Origin: Bacteroides uniformis
GTDB taxonomy: Bacteria; Bacteroidota; Bacteroidia; Bacteroidales; Bacteroidaceae
DNA length: 64,000 nucleotides
Assembly (NCBI RefSeq): GCF_025147485.1
Contig: NZ_CP102263.1
Span: forward strand, 1,811,501-1,875,500
Reading direction: 5' to 3'
Below the pieces are notes generated by a model, which did not search any database, was not told the origin of the DNA, and saw nothing but the letters and a program-made list of their open reading frames with translations. The position numbers and the translations under genes are program-made. Every line of letters starts with the position of its first letter. The stretch's first letter is position 1. Positions 1-9,610 of the stretch are shown here, one piece after another.

Positions 1-114
1 TCTCCTTATAGGGAACCTTATTATTTGGTTGGGACGGACGGCAAGCGTTTCCGCTTGTCTTTTGATTGCAAGAATTGCCAGATGAAAGTCATTGCTCATG
101 AAGAGCCGCTTTAA
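1..114 (+). CDS. C-terminal end of a probable U32-family peptidase (partial)
   Basis: An open frame enters from the left edge and ends at TAA 112-114, giving 37 residues. The tail contains GKRFRLSFDCKNCQMKV, with two Cys spaced C-x2-C. From memory this resembles the C-terminal segment of U32 peptidase-like proteins (the RlhA/YdcP group) in Bacteroides. Too little is present to prove it. The next gene is on the same strand 35 bp later. Confidence 0.45.
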   Translation, partial: SPYREPYYLVGTDGKRFRLSFDCKNCQMKVIAHEEPL

Positions 115-149
115 TGAAGGATGAAGAATGAGGAATTACTAATAAAGAC

Positions 150-1211
150 TTGAAAATGAGGAGTGAGGAACGGGCACATAATGAAAGGCTGGCAAATGAC
201 CGGTACCGGGAAGCGGGCAGGGACAAACATCCTTTGCGTTCACTGCGTTCCCTCCTATTCTGCATTCTTTATTTTTCATGCTTCATTGCTTTAGTTTCCT
301 GCCATTATTCCCGTCCTAATCTTGAAGATGAACATCTGTCTAAGGAGACGCGTGATTCGCTGGCCTATCTTTTTGAGCGGCATTATACTTGGAATACCAA
401 TCTGGAAGTGCTGGCAGATTCTGTGAATTTGGCTTGTCTGCCCGTGAAGGACTGCTATAATATGCTTTATCGGGGAGACCGCGTGGTGGTTGCCGAGTTC
501 GCCATCCATCCTGCCGACAGTGTGGATAGTGTATGGGTGAAGCTTGCCCATTCGCAGGAAGTGCAGGGTTGGTTGCGGGAGTCCGAAATGATGCATGCCT
601 TTGTTCCTACAGACAGCATTTCGCAGGCCATCTACTTGTTCAGTGATACCCATGCCTCTTATTTTATCATTATTTTTGCCTTGTTTGTGGCAGTCTGGCT
701 GTTCCGGGCTTTTCGGCGCAAGCAGTTGAGGATGGTGTACTTTAATGATATAGACAGTCTCTATCCGTTGTTGCTATGTCTGCTGATGGCGTTCTGTGCC
801 ACTATTTACGAATCTATACAAGTGTTTGCGCCGGAGACGTGGCAACACTTCTATTTTAATCCTACCTTGTCGCCGTTCAAGGTACCGCTTGTGCTTTCTG
901 CTTTTCTGATGGGTATCTGGCTGTTTATAGTGGTGTTGCTGGCGGTACTCGACGATTTGTTTCGCCAGTTAAGTCCGGCGGCGGCCGTATTCTATCTGTT
1001 GGGGCTGGCCTCCTGCTGCATCTTCTGTTATTTTTTCTTTATCCTGACTACATCTATCTACGTCGGATACTTGTTTTTGACCGCTTTTGTATGGGTATTC
1101 CTCAAAAGGCTTCGCATTTCGCTGCTGGCTTCACGCTATCGTTGCGGCAGATGCGGGCAGAAACTGAGGGAGAAGGGAGTCTGCCCGCATTGCGGAGCTA
1201 TCAATGAATAA
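150..1211 (+). CDS. Multi-pass membrane protein with N-terminal lipobox-like segment and C-terminal zinc ribbon
   Basis: 353 codons from the ATG at 150. A hydrophobic segment ending IALVSC (about residues 37-52) looks like a lipoprotein or membrane anchor but is preceded by an unusually long charged stretch, so the true start is uncertain. About five hydrophobic helices follow (roughly residues 170-330). The last 20 residues form a zinc ribbon, CGRCG...CPHCG. The middle (residues 60-160) is probably extracytoplasmic. I do not recognise a function. The first ~100 bp are rich in GARGAATGAR-like short repeats, as though non-coding repeat sequence has been absorbed into the 5' end. Confidence 0.7.
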   Translation: MKMRSEERAHNERLANDRYREAGRDKHPLRSLRSLLFCILYFSCFIALVSCHYSRPNLEDEHLSKETRDSLAYLFERHYTWNTNLEVLADSVNLACLPVKDCYNMLYRGDRVVVAEFAIHPADSVDSVWVKLAHSQEVQGWLRESEMMHAFVPTDSISQAIYLFSDTHASYFIIIFALFVAVWLFRAFRRKQLRMVYFNDIDSLYPLLLCLLMAFCATIYESIQVFAPETWQHFYFNPTLSPFKVPLVLSAFLMGIWLFIVVLLAVLDDLFRQLSPAAAVFYLLGLASCCIFCYFFFILTTSIYVGYLFLTAFVWVFLKRLRISLLASRYRCGRCGQKLREKGVCPHCGAINE

Positions 1212-1287
1212 AAAAGCTTTGTAACTTTTCCATATTCAGTAGGAAAATGTAACTTTGTAGTTGAACTTTTAAAAGGAGGAATTGATT

Positions 1288-1575
1288 ATGAGTAGTTTGG
1301 AGTTGGAAGCCGGAAAATTGGAGTTGATTCGTGAGATAGTCAATATCAATAGCAGTACTGCATTGGAGAGCCTCAGAAAATATATGAAGGAGGTTTTGAA
1401 TAAGAATAGTCATTCCATTCCGACAGCGGCAGATAGCAAATTGCTGACTAAGCGTATGCTTGCAAAGTATGCCGGTAGTTGGAAGGACAATCGTGATTCT
1501 GATGAAATCAATGATGATATATATGCATCACGCCTTTCTCGAAAAGAAGAAAACTTTAGCCCCTTTGACGAATGA
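1288..1575 (+). CDS. Putative antitoxin of a VapBC-type pair
   Basis: 95 residues. The ATG at 1288 is preferred because AGGAGG lies at 1274-1279, an ideal distance upstream; a TTG two codons earlier is the alternative. The stop overlaps the ATG of the PIN-domain gene by 4 bp (ATGA), the usual translational coupling of antitoxin and toxin. The protein is charged, with a helical N-terminus and a disordered, acidic C-terminus, as expected for a toxin-wrapping antitoxin. I see no clear DNA-binding fold signature, so the antitoxin role is inferred mainly from position. Confidence 0.7.
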   Translation: MSSLELEAGKLELIREIVNINSSTALESLRKYMKEVLNKNSHSIPTAADSKLLTKRMLAKYAGSWKDNRDSDEINDDIYASRLSRKEENFSPFDE

Positions 1576-1976
1576 AACGATATTTGCTTGATACTAATAT
1601 TTGTGTTCGCTTCATGCGTCAGAAATTTGGAGTAGACGAACATATTGAAAAGGTGGGCTGGGAACATTGTTGCATTTCGGAGGTTACGGTAGCAGAGTTG
1701 TTGTTCGGTGCAGAGCGAAGTAATAATGTGGAGAGAAACTTGCAGCTTGTTACTGATTTCTGCCAAGATATCAAGGTAATACCTTTGTCCTCGGCTTTAT
1801 GTTGTTATGCCCGGAGTAAGGCTGCCTTATATAGTCAAGGAACTCCCATTGAGGATTTGGACTTATTTATAGGATGTACAGCGGTGGCTAACCAAATGAT
1901 AATGGTTACTGAAAACAAGAAACATCTGGAAAGAATACCTAATATTGAAATTGAAAACTGGGTACATAGAGGATAA
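1572..1976 (+). CDS. vapC: PIN-domain toxin (VapC-like ribonuclease)
   Basis: 134 residues, typical for VapC. It starts MKRYLLDTN, with the first PIN acidic residue at D7. It continues with E42 (TVAELLFG) and D95/D97 (EDLDLFIGCTA), giving the Mg-binding acidic cluster of PIN nucleases. Family members cleave tRNA or rRNA and are neutralised by the upstream partner. The gene overlaps the antitoxin by 4 bp and is followed by a strong hairpin at 2000-2054. Whether it is active cannot be told from sequence. Confidence 0.85.
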   Translation: MKRYLLDTNICVRFMRQKFGVDEHIEKVGWEHCCISEVTVAELLFGAERSNNVERNLQLVTDFCQDIKVIPLSSALCCYARSKAALYSQGTPIEDLDLFIGCTAVANQMIMVTENKKHLERIPNIEIENWVHRG

Positions 1977-1999
1977 CTTCTCCTCTGTCAGATAGAAAC

Positions 2000-2054
2000 A
2001 TAGAAACGGTCGTTCGGGTATGCAATGTGTAAGTACCCGAACGACCGTTTCTAT
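2000..2054. terminator. Bidirectional hairpin terminator between vapC and the TonB receptor
   Basis: Perfect 21-bp inverted repeat (arms 2000-2020 and 2034-2054) with a 13-nt loop, located between two convergent genes and followed by a T-rich stretch on the plus strand. Confidence 0.8.
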
Positions 2055-2088
2055 TTTCCTTTACTTTCGGAGGGACAAAGCTCTCCAA

Positions 2089-4545
2089 TCAGAACCTGCA
2101 CCTCAACTCTATTCCCGCCTGCACAGGCCGTCCTTTCTGCATAAATCCGTTCCCCATACTCTCAAAATAGAACGAAGCATACTCTTTGTCCAGTGCATTG
2201 CGCACCCAGAAATCAATCTGTCCATGTCCTTTCTGGAAGCTGATACGTCCGTTCAGCGTGCCGTAGAAGGCTTGGCTCACGGTATTCTTCTCGGTCCAGT
2301 AGATGCGCCCGGCACCGGTGTAGTTGGCGTTCAGCTGGATGCAGTCCAGCCAGTGCCCCGGACGGATGCGGAAGATGTACTGACCGCCCACGTTCATGGT
2401 ATGCTTGGGAACAAAGGGTACGTACTTGCCGTTGTAGCTGATTTCCTGAAGCTCCCCATTCACTTTCTCGTTGGTGATGTAATCCTTAAAGGTGGCATAG
2501 GTATAACCATAACTTGCATTCAGCGTGAAGTCCGTAGCAACGGCAGCCGTCAAGGCAACCTCTGCCCCCTGGCTGCGGCTTTTGCCGGCATTTGCCGTTT
2601 CGCGTCCCAGTCCGCTTGGGGCGAAGCGTGAAATCTGCTGGTCGCGGGTTTCCAGCCAGAAGATGGCGGCGTCGGCATGCAGACGTCCGTCCAGCAGATT
2701 CAAGTGTGTTCCTATTTCGTAGTTCCAGGTCTGTTCGGGCTTGTAGACGGTGGCGGATTTTGCATCCGGATTCTCTCCCGCATCGGGGAAGTATTTACCC
2801 ACCAGCTCTTTGTAGGCATCCGGCACGTTGGGCATAATCGCCTCTTTGCTTTGCCGCATCATGTCATTCTTCAAACTGGATTGCAGCAGGTCGGAGAACA
2901 TCTGCACGTTGTAACCTCCCGAACGGTAACCTTTGCTGACCGTTGCATACACATTTCCTCTGTTTCGCGCAAAGTCATACTGCAAAGCAAACTTGGGCAA
3001 CAGCTGAAGATAATCCTTATCAATGTTTCCTTGGTAGCGCGACTCTACGGTCAGCGCCGTCTCCGGCATCATCTCTATTTCGCGGATGACGACGTCGCCC
3101 CGCTTCATTTCTCCCTTGATGCCCACCTTGTAGTCCAGGCTGGTGCCGGAGTTGTAATCCATCTTCATACGCTCATAATCCAGGCGTAACCCGGCAGTGA
3201 ACGACACTCCTTTCAGCCCGAATAAATCTCTGAAGGTGGATTGATGAAAGAGTGCCCCATTCAGCAGCGGAGTGTCGAAACTGCCCCCGATGGGCATGGT
3301 CCGGCTGCTGATGCCCAGTGAGGGCAGGATATTCATACTCATGGATGGTCCCATCTCTACTTGTATTTGCGATGGGATGACACTGCCCAACATCTGATTC
3401 AGCATCCCCATTCCGGCTTCCCTGAAAGTGACGGGAGCTTCCGTATTCAGCCATTGGTAGAAGCCGAAGGCGCCGGTGGTCCATTGCCAGCGGCTACCGC
3501 TTTTACTCTTCAAGATGATTTCCTCGCTCAGTGCGTGGGAGCGTTGTTTCTGTTGCAGGGTATAGATGTCGTTGGCGGTGAAGTCCTGGTCTATGTCCAT
3601 GCAGTCCTTTAGAAACTGGTAGCCGGTGACCATGCTCAACGTGAAGTGCTGTGCCTGGTATTCCAGGTTCAGACCCGTGTTCAGCAGGTTGCGGTAGTAG
3701 TTGCTACGGGCGTTATTGGAGATTTTTCCGATGTAGGGCTTCAGCGGCTCGCTCTGTGCTTCGGGGGCCAGGCTGCCTTGGTAGAAATACGGGTAGCCAC
3801 CCTGGTCGCTGTATTCGTAGTTGATGTTTAGGTCCACCTTCCAGTTGTCCGAGGGGAGGTAGATGGCGCGGATGCGTCCGCCTGCCGATTGCCCCTTGTC
3901 CGCTTTCTCGTCCCTCACCGTGTTGCGGAAGAATCCTCCTTGATAATCGTAAAAACCTCCGGTGGAAAAGGCGAACCGTTCCGAAAGGCGGTGATAGTGG
4001 GTCAGCGAGGTATTATAGGCATTGTACGTACCTGCCCCCATGCGGAAGTCCGTCCCCTGGTAGGAGAAGGGCGATTTGGTGTGCACCTTAATCAATCCGC
4101 CCATGGCATTGCGCCCGTAGAGCGTGCCCTGCGGACCGCGTAGCACGTCGATGCGCTCTACGTCGGCATAGCTGAAGTCGAAGGCTGACTTGTCTATATA
4201 AGGTATATTGTCTACATAAAGTCCTACGGAGGGAGTGTTGATGCGCGAGCCGATGCCGCGGATATAGACTGCCGAAGTCAGTCGCGAGCCGTAGTCGGGG
4301 ATAAACATATTGGGCACTACGGATGTCAGATTCTTGATGGAGTTCACCTGTGCGTTCTGCATGTCCTGCTGCGAAAGCAGGGTGACGGCGGCGGGCTGTT
4401 CGCGCAGTTTCCGGTTTTCTTTGGGGGCGGCAATGACGGTTATTTCCTCTACATCCACCACTTTCAAGGTGTCTGCCTCTTCGGCAAGTACGTTGCCGGT
4501 TGCCAGGAGGCAGAAGATACCGGCTAAGATTCTATATCTGTTCAT
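2089..4545 (-). CDS. TonB-dependent outer-membrane receptor
   Basis: 818 residues from the ATG at 4545; an upstream in-frame codon exists but the signal peptide (MNRYRILAGIFCLLATGNVLA) begins here. A TonB-box-like VEEITVIAAP follows, then a plug domain (YIRGIGSR, VERIDVLRGPQGTLYGRNAMGG) and a 22-strand-type barrel ending in R-C-R-F. It lacks the CarboxypepD regulatory domain of the SusC type, so it resembles siderophore/cofactor receptors more than glycan porins; the substrate is unknown. It lies downstream of a LuxR-type regulator and a hybrid sensor on the same strand, which suggests local regulation. Confidence 0.85.
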   Translation of the reverse strand: MNRYRILAGIFCLLATGNVLAEEADTLKVVDVEEITVIAAPKENRKLREQPAAVTLLSQQDMQNAQVNSIKNLTSVVPNMFIPDYGSRLTSAVYIRGIGSRINTPSVGLYVDNIPYIDKSAFDFSYADVERIDVLRGPQGTLYGRNAMGGLIKVHTKSPFSYQGTDFRMGAGTYNAYNTSLTHYHRLSERFAFSTGGFYDYQGGFFRNTVRDEKADKGQSAGGRIRAIYLPSDNWKVDLNINYEYSDQGGYPYFYQGSLAPEAQSEPLKPYIGKISNNARSNYYRNLLNTGLNLEYQAQHFTLSMVTGYQFLKDCMDIDQDFTANDIYTLQQKQRSHALSEEIILKSKSGSRWQWTTGAFGFYQWLNTEAPVTFREAGMGMLNQMLGSVIPSQIQVEMGPSMSMNILPSLGISSRTMPIGGSFDTPLLNGALFHQSTFRDLFGLKGVSFTAGLRLDYERMKMDYNSGTSLDYKVGIKGEMKRGDVVIREIEMMPETALTVESRYQGNIDKDYLQLLPKFALQYDFARNRGNVYATVSKGYRSGGYNVQMFSDLLQSSLKNDMMRQSKEAIMPNVPDAYKELVGKYFPDAGENPDAKSATVYKPEQTWNYEIGTHLNLLDGRLHADAAIFWLETRDQQISRFAPSGLGRETANAGKSRSQGAEVALTAAVATDFTLNASYGYTYATFKDYITNEKVNGELQEISYNGKYVPFVPKHTMNVGGQYIFRIRPGHWLDCIQLNANYTGAGRIYWTEKNTVSQAFYGTLNGRISFQKGHGQIDFWVRNALDKEYASFYFESMGNGFMQKGRPVQAGIELRCRF

Positions 4546-4640
4546 AAACTGTTTTTTTAAGCACCTGCAAAGTAAAGGGATTCTTGCGGAAGGGACAATC
4601 CTCATTTATTAGGATTTCGTTCCTGGAGTGCTAATCTTAA

Positions 4641-4730
4641 ATCGTTCCATCATGCAAAAAATATCGTTCCTCCGTGGGGTAAAAATCGTTCCACCATGGT
4701 GGAACGATTTTTACCCCACGGAGGAACGAT
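4641..4730. repeat. 22-bp-period array containing a perfect 68-bp palindrome
   Basis: ATCGTTCC occurs at 4641, 4663 and 4685 (exactly 22 bp apart). Its inverse, GGAACGAT, occurs at 4701 and 4723, again 22 bp apart. Positions 4663-4730 are a perfect palindrome with 34-bp arms centred between 4696 and 4697. It lies in the 265-bp gap between the LuxR-type gene and the TonB receptor gene, both on the minus strand, so it could act as a transcript hairpin or as a protein-binding array. Confidence 0.85.
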
Positions 4731-4761
4731 TAGATGTTAGCACATTAGCACACTAATTGGG

Positions 4762-4787
4762 GCGAAGTCTTTCTGAAAAGACTTCGC
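4762..4787. terminator. Hairpin downstream of the LuxR-type gene
   Basis: Perfect 11-bp arms (4762-4772 and 4777-4787) with a 4-nt loop, 24 bp after the stop of the minus-strand LuxR-type gene. There is no long T-run, so its strength as a terminator is uncertain. Confidence 0.5.
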
Positions 4788-4810
4788 TTCTGATGTATCC
4801 GGTTGTAGGA

Positions 4811-5422
4811 TTATATTCTGTCCGCTTCCACATATCCGTGCATCACGGCATAGATAGTCAGCCCGGACACGGACTTGATACCCAGCTTCTCGGTGATATT
4901 CTTGCGGTGTGAGATGACGGTGGTCAGGCTGATGTTCAGTTTGTCGGCAATCTCCTTGTTGATGAGACCTTTGGTAATCAGCACCAGCACTTCTATTTCG
5001 CGGGCGGAAAGGTCGTGCCCGGCGGCTGTATTTATTGCCATATCCGAGTGTCTGGCGGGTGCCGGCTTTCCGTGGTTTTGTCTGTATTGGTTTCCGTATT
5101 GGCGCAGCTGCAGAATGTTTTTTGCCAGATTTTGTTCGTCCTGATAGATGTTTAGCGTCGGCATGCCCGACAGTTGGGGGACGGTTTCACCATTGACCAG
5201 CACAATGGTTTTGGGCTTGCGCTCCAGAAAGAAAGCGGTATGCTCGAAGTAAATCTGTGAAGAGATGAAATAATGCACATACATGTCAGGCGTATCATCC
5301 ATCAGTTCGCCAAAGGAACGGAAAGAGCGGATGATGGCTGTCGGGATGATTTCCTCCAGCAAGTTCTGCAGTCCCAGACAGGAGAGGGTGTTGGAGTCGA
5401 CGATTGCTATTTCAGGAGTCAT
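4811..5422 (-). CDS. LuxR-family transcriptional regulator with a degenerate receiver-like N-terminus
   Basis: 203 residues. The C-terminal ~65 residues form a clear LuxR/GerE helix-turn-helix (LSAREIEVLVLITKGLINKE, then ISLTTVISHRKNI). The N-terminal ~120 residues resemble a response-regulator fold (EIAIVDSNTLSCLGLQNLLE) but lack the usual phosphoacceptor context, so phosphorylation is doubtful. It is located between the hybrid sensor (upstream) and the TonB receptor (downstream), all on the minus strand, making it a likely regulator of the receptor; this is an inference from context. Confidence 0.8.
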   Translation of the reverse strand: MTPEIAIVDSNTLSCLGLQNLLEEIIPTAIIRSFRSFGELMDDTPDMYVHYFISSQIYFEHTAFFLERKPKTIVLVNGETVPQLSGMPTLNIYQDEQNLAKNILQLRQYGNQYRQNHGKPAPARHSDMAINTAAGHDLSAREIEVLVLITKGLINKEIADKLNISLTTVISHRKNITEKLGIKSVSGLTIYAVMHGYVEADRI

Positions 5423-5511
5423 TCTCGTTTTTTTGTTTCTGCAAAAATACGGATTATTTTTTAGGGTTTGTCTGTGCGGGGCTGCAAAATGAAAAATTCT
5501 CCTATGCAGAA

Positions 5512-8500
5512 CTATTCTCCCTCTCCTTTTGGGGAGCGGGGAGTGTCTCCTTTCGCATATTGGCTGGGGCTGACATTGAAATATTTCTTAAAGACTTCCC
5601 GGAAGTATTTCCCATCGCAGAAACCGGTTCTTTCTGCTACTTCAGTCACGGAATATTTCCCTTCTTTCAATAGCTCGGCAGCATGTTTCAAACGGATATT
5701 CCGTACGAAATCTGCCGGTGCCTGGCCGGTCAGCGCTTTCAGTTTACTGTAGAAACTGGTACGGCTCATATTCAGGAGCGAGCACAATACGTCTACTGTG
5801 AAATCGGGATTATCCATGTTCTCCTCGATATGTCTCTTTACATTCGACATGAATTTCCAGTCGAGACTGTTGGAGCAAGTGGTAGTTGTGGAGGGCTCTT
5901 CTTCTGTATTGATTTCCAAATCCGCATATCTCTTGCGCAGCAATGCGCGGTTGGCAAGCAGATTGGCAATGCTGGCTTTCAGTATGTTTATGCTGAAAGG
6001 TTTTACAATATATTCGTCCGCACCGATATGGAGTCCTTCGAGAATGTTCTTTTCATCTCCCAGTGCCGTCAGCAGTACTACCGGGATGTGGGATGTTTCA
6101 ATATCGTTCTTGATGGCGATGCATAATTCGTCGCCTCGCATTTCCGGCATCATGATGTCGGAAAGAATCAGTCCCGGCCAGAATTGTTTTACAATGGTCA
6201 GCGCTTCCTTGCCGTTGTTGCATACTTGTACATTGTAAATCGGAGAGAACGACTGGAAGAGATAGTTGCGCAGCTCGTCATTGTCTTCTACAATCAAGAT
6301 GCGATGCAGTTTGTCATTGTCTTCAGTCCGGAGTTCTCCGGCAAGTTTCAAAGGAACGGTGGGGACATCCGGTTCATAGAAGGTCTTCTTATCCTTAACG
6401 GACAGAGTGAAGTTCTTGAACTGTTCTTTCTCTTTGGGAAGGATGATTCTGACAGTACTGCCTTGGCATTCGGTGCTCTCAATGTATATTTTTCCATTGT
6501 GCAGGCTTACCAGCTTCCGCACCAGCATCAGACCGATACCGCTTCCCGTTATTTTGGAGTTGATGGCATTTGTTCCACGGAAGTGCATCTTGAACAGTTT
6601 TCTTTGTTCTTTGGCGGGAATTCCTATTCCATTATCTTTGACTTCTAGTCTCCAGGAGCTTTTCATGTCATAAACAGAAATGAGTATATCGCCATTTTGG
6701 GGAGTATACTTCAGAGCATTGGATATGACATTTTCCAGGATAGAGTCCATCTTCTCTTTGTCGAACCATACATTCATGTAGCTGAAATTGCTTTCGTATC
6801 TGAAAGTGATATGTTTTATGGTGGCATAGGTCTGGAAATTGTTGTATATCTCCTTGATGTAAGTATTCAATTCATATTCTGCTATGTACAGATGAGGGGA
6901 ATATACTTCTGCCCGTTCAAAGTTTATCAGATTGGTAGTCATGCGCAGGAGGGAGTTGACATTTCTCAGTGCCATGTGCATATTGTTGGTCTCGGCTTCG
7001 TTCAGTGTCTTGTTTTCAAGCATTTCTTCCAGAGGTGCCTTTATCAGTGTCAATGGCGTGCGGATATCATGCGCGGTATTGACAAAGAAACGGGTTTTCT
7101 CATCGGATATCTTTTTCTGTTTTCTCAGTGCCATGACACGGAAACCGACAACGGACATCAGTACTGTCAGCAGGACATAGCAGGCTATGGCCCAAAAACT
7201 GAACCAGACGGGGCGCGCAATGCTGATGTCGATGCTTCGCTCTTCAAAATAAAGATAAGGCTCTTCCTTGGATACCGCCCGTATGTAAAGTTTGTAATCG
7301 CCCGAGGCAAGGTTGGTGAAGCGGAGATGCCCTTCTTCACCCAGGCGGTTCCAGTCATCGTAAAAGCCTTCCAGCTTCCAGTAGAAAGTGACATTGTCCG
7401 GCGCGTCATAATTGATGGATGAAATACTGAGGGAAAAAGTGTTCTGGTTATATTTCAGCTTTAACCGGTCTGTCTGGTTGATGTTTTCCTTCAAGGGGGA
7501 ATTCGGACTGCCGGGAAAGACTGTCTGATAGAGTATCTGAAAATCGCTGAGTATCATAGGAGAGTAGATGTACTTGGGCAAACGGGTTCCTTCGGGAAAC
7601 TCGATGGCTCCGTCTGTGCTGCCAAAGACAAAACCCTTGTTCTTGCGTAGCGTTCCGGAAGAGGCACTGAAGCAGGAGGACATCAGCCCTTGCTCTTTAG
7701 TCCAGTTGTGGAATGTCTTCTCCGTAGGGTGGAAACAGCTGATTCCGTTTTCGGTACTCATCAGGATATGCCCGTCCGACTCGGGGAGTATGGTGTAGAT
7801 GTTGTTTGAAATCAAGGCACAATTGTCCTTGTGATAATGCTTGAACGTATTGTCCTTTGCGTTGTAGACAACCACTCCGGAGCCGTTTGTTCCTATATAT
7901 AGAGAGAGGTCTTCCGCTTGGTAAAGTGTGTTGATGTAGGTCGTCTCTTCCTGCAAGGCGACATATTGGAATCTACCCGACTCTTTGTCCAGCAGATACA
8001 GTCCGGCACTTGTCCCAATCCACATGTGTCCGTCGTCCTTTTCTGTAATGGCGGTGACGGAATTTATTCCGGGATACAGACGGACAGAATTCAGAGACAA
8101 ATCGAAGCATTTCAGATTATAGAATCCTCCGGACCAGATATATCCTTTGGAGTCTTTAACAATGTCTCGGATATACTTGTCAGGACGTATGTTATCCGGA
8201 CTGAGCAGGTAAGGGGAGAAATATTCTACCGAGAGTGTCCTTTTATTTATTTTGTATACTCCCGAAGTATATCCTCCTGCCCAAATAATGCCGGGTGATA
8301 CCTCGCATAGCGTAATGAATATGTGGTTCTTGTCTTTCAGTTGATGGTCGAAGGAACTTAGGAATGAGTGCCACTGCCCGGTTTTCGATTGATAAAGGCT
8401 GATTCCGTTGCTTGTTCCGAACCATAGGTCTCCGTCACTGTCTTCAATGACAGAGTGTACCTGATCGTTGACCAGCGATTGTCTGTTTCCGATGGAATGC

Positions 8501-9504
8501 TTTATCCAGTTATAGTTTTTGTACCGGTTGTCTATAATGGTAATCCCTTCCGGGTAGTTGGCTATCCATATCCGCTTTTCTTCATCAATATAAATGTCAT
8601 TGATGTTATTGCTGTTCATCTCATTGTAACTTTTGTAGCTGGAGGTGATGTACGGTTCCGAGATGCACGAGTTCACATTGATTTTGTGTATGCCCATACC
8701 TTCTGTCGCTATCAATAGCTCTGTCCGGTTCAGAGGTCTGATTCGGGCAATGTTTACATCGCTCAAATCCGTATTGGAGTGTATAATCCGTTGTTGCCGT
8801 ATGTCGTAGGCAAAAACTCCTTTTTCAAAAGTACCGATGAAAAGTCTTTGTGATTCTTGATGGAAATGGAGTGCACTGATTTGTGCCTGGATTTTGTCAA
8901 GAGGTTCAAGAGGGACAATCTGCAATGCTTCGTTTTCGAGTTTGACGTATCGCACTCCCTTGTTGGTGGCCATGAAGAAGTGGTCGTTGTCCACTTGTTC
9001 GATACTTGTAATGCTACTTTTCAGTTCATTGGGCATTTGATGGGTCTCTCCGGTTTGTGTGTCGTAAAGAGCGATACTGTATCTGCTGCACAGCCAAATC
9101 CTATGATTGTGGTCCATATAGCCGTAGCTGATATTGACCGGTGTCTTGGGCAGTTTATATACTTTATTGAACACATCGTGTTCTTGGTTGTATTGAAAAA
9201 TGCGGCCGGCTTTACCTATGACCCATAACTTCCCCTTCTCTTCAAAATACAACCAGCCGAGATGGATGGGGGAACTCGATTCTTTGTTTTCTCCTATTAA
9301 TTTATAATGTTTGATGTCTTTTCCATTGTACCGGTCTATGCCTTCGTTGGTGAGGAACCACATGTAACCTATCGAATCCTTTTGAATGTCGAAGATTCTG
9401 CGGTTACTCAATCCGTTTTCTACTCCTATGTATTTATAAGTTTGCGCCGTGGCAATGAGGGGTAAAAGGAATAGAAAGCATACAATGTTTATGATGAATC
9501 TCAT
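5512..9504 (-). CDS. Hybrid two-component system sensor/regulator (HTCS)
   Basis: 1330 residues. In order: signal peptide; two sets of periplasmic beta-propeller repeats (many WxGT/G-x-I-x-x-Y units); a Y_Y_Y domain; a transmembrane helix near residues 767-786; HisKA with NTAHDIRTPLTLIKAP (His near 812); HATPase with NALKYTP and GSGIGLMLV; a receiver with VEDNDELRNYL, SDIMMPEM and VKPF (Asp near 1115); and an AraC-type DNA-binding domain in the last ~100 residues. This is the architecture Bacteroides uses to sense oligosaccharides and activate polysaccharide utilisation loci. No SusC/SusD or glycoside hydrolase genes adjoin it, so it is either an orphan or serves the nearby TonB receptor. Confidence 0.93.
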   Translation of the reverse strand: MRFIINIVCFLFLLPLIATAQTYKYIGVENGLSNRRIFDIQKDSIGYMWFLTNEGIDRYNGKDIKHYKLIGENKESSSPIHLGWLYFEEKGKLWVIGKAGRIFQYNQEHDVFNKVYKLPKTPVNISYGYMDHNHRIWLCSRYSIALYDTQTGETHQMPNELKSSITSIEQVDNDHFFMATNKGVRYVKLENEALQIVPLEPLDKIQAQISALHFHQESQRLFIGTFEKGVFAYDIRQQRIIHSNTDLSDVNIARIRPLNRTELLIATEGMGIHKINVNSCISEPYITSSYKSYNEMNSNNINDIYIDEEKRIWIANYPEGITIIDNRYKNYNWIKHSIGNRQSLVNDQVHSVIEDSDGDLWFGTSNGISLYQSKTGQWHSFLSSFDHQLKDKNHIFITLCEVSPGIIWAGGYTSGVYKINKRTLSVEYFSPYLLSPDNIRPDKYIRDIVKDSKGYIWSGGFYNLKCFDLSLNSVRLYPGINSVTAITEKDDGHMWIGTSAGLYLLDKESGRFQYVALQEETTYINTLYQAEDLSLYIGTNGSGVVVYNAKDNTFKHYHKDNCALISNNIYTILPESDGHILMSTENGISCFHPTEKTFHNWTKEQGLMSSCFSASSGTLRKNKGFVFGSTDGAIEFPEGTRLPKYIYSPMILSDFQILYQTVFPGSPNSPLKENINQTDRLKLKYNQNTFSLSISSINYDAPDNVTFYWKLEGFYDDWNRLGEEGHLRFTNLASGDYKLYIRAVSKEEPYLYFEERSIDISIARPVWFSFWAIACYVLLTVLMSVVGFRVMALRKQKKISDEKTRFFVNTAHDIRTPLTLIKAPLEEMLENKTLNEAETNNMHMALRNVNSLLRMTTNLINFERAEVYSPHLYIAEYELNTYIKEIYNNFQTYATIKHITFRYESNFSYMNVWFDKEKMDSILENVISNALKYTPQNGDILISVYDMKSSWRLEVKDNGIGIPAKEQRKLFKMHFRGTNAINSKITGSGIGLMLVRKLVSLHNGKIYIESTECQGSTVRIILPKEKEQFKNFTLSVKDKKTFYEPDVPTVPLKLAGELRTEDNDKLHRILIVEDNDELRNYLFQSFSPIYNVQVCNNGKEALTIVKQFWPGLILSDIMMPEMRGDELCIAIKNDIETSHIPVVLLTALGDEKNILEGLHIGADEYIVKPFSINILKASIANLLANRALLRKRYADLEINTEEEPSTTTTCSNSLDWKFMSNVKRHIEENMDNPDFTVDVLCSLLNMSRTSFYSKLKALTGQAPADFVRNIRLKHAAELLKEGKYSVTEVAERTGFCDGKYFREVFKKYFNVSPSQYAKGDTPRSPKGEGE

Positions 9505-9610
9505 ATAAATATTTATCTATAAATACAATATAACAACATGCGTGTGATAATAGTTTACAAATTAAACGAGAAAAAGTGAGATTTCAAAATTTAAATGTCA
9601 ATATTGCAGC

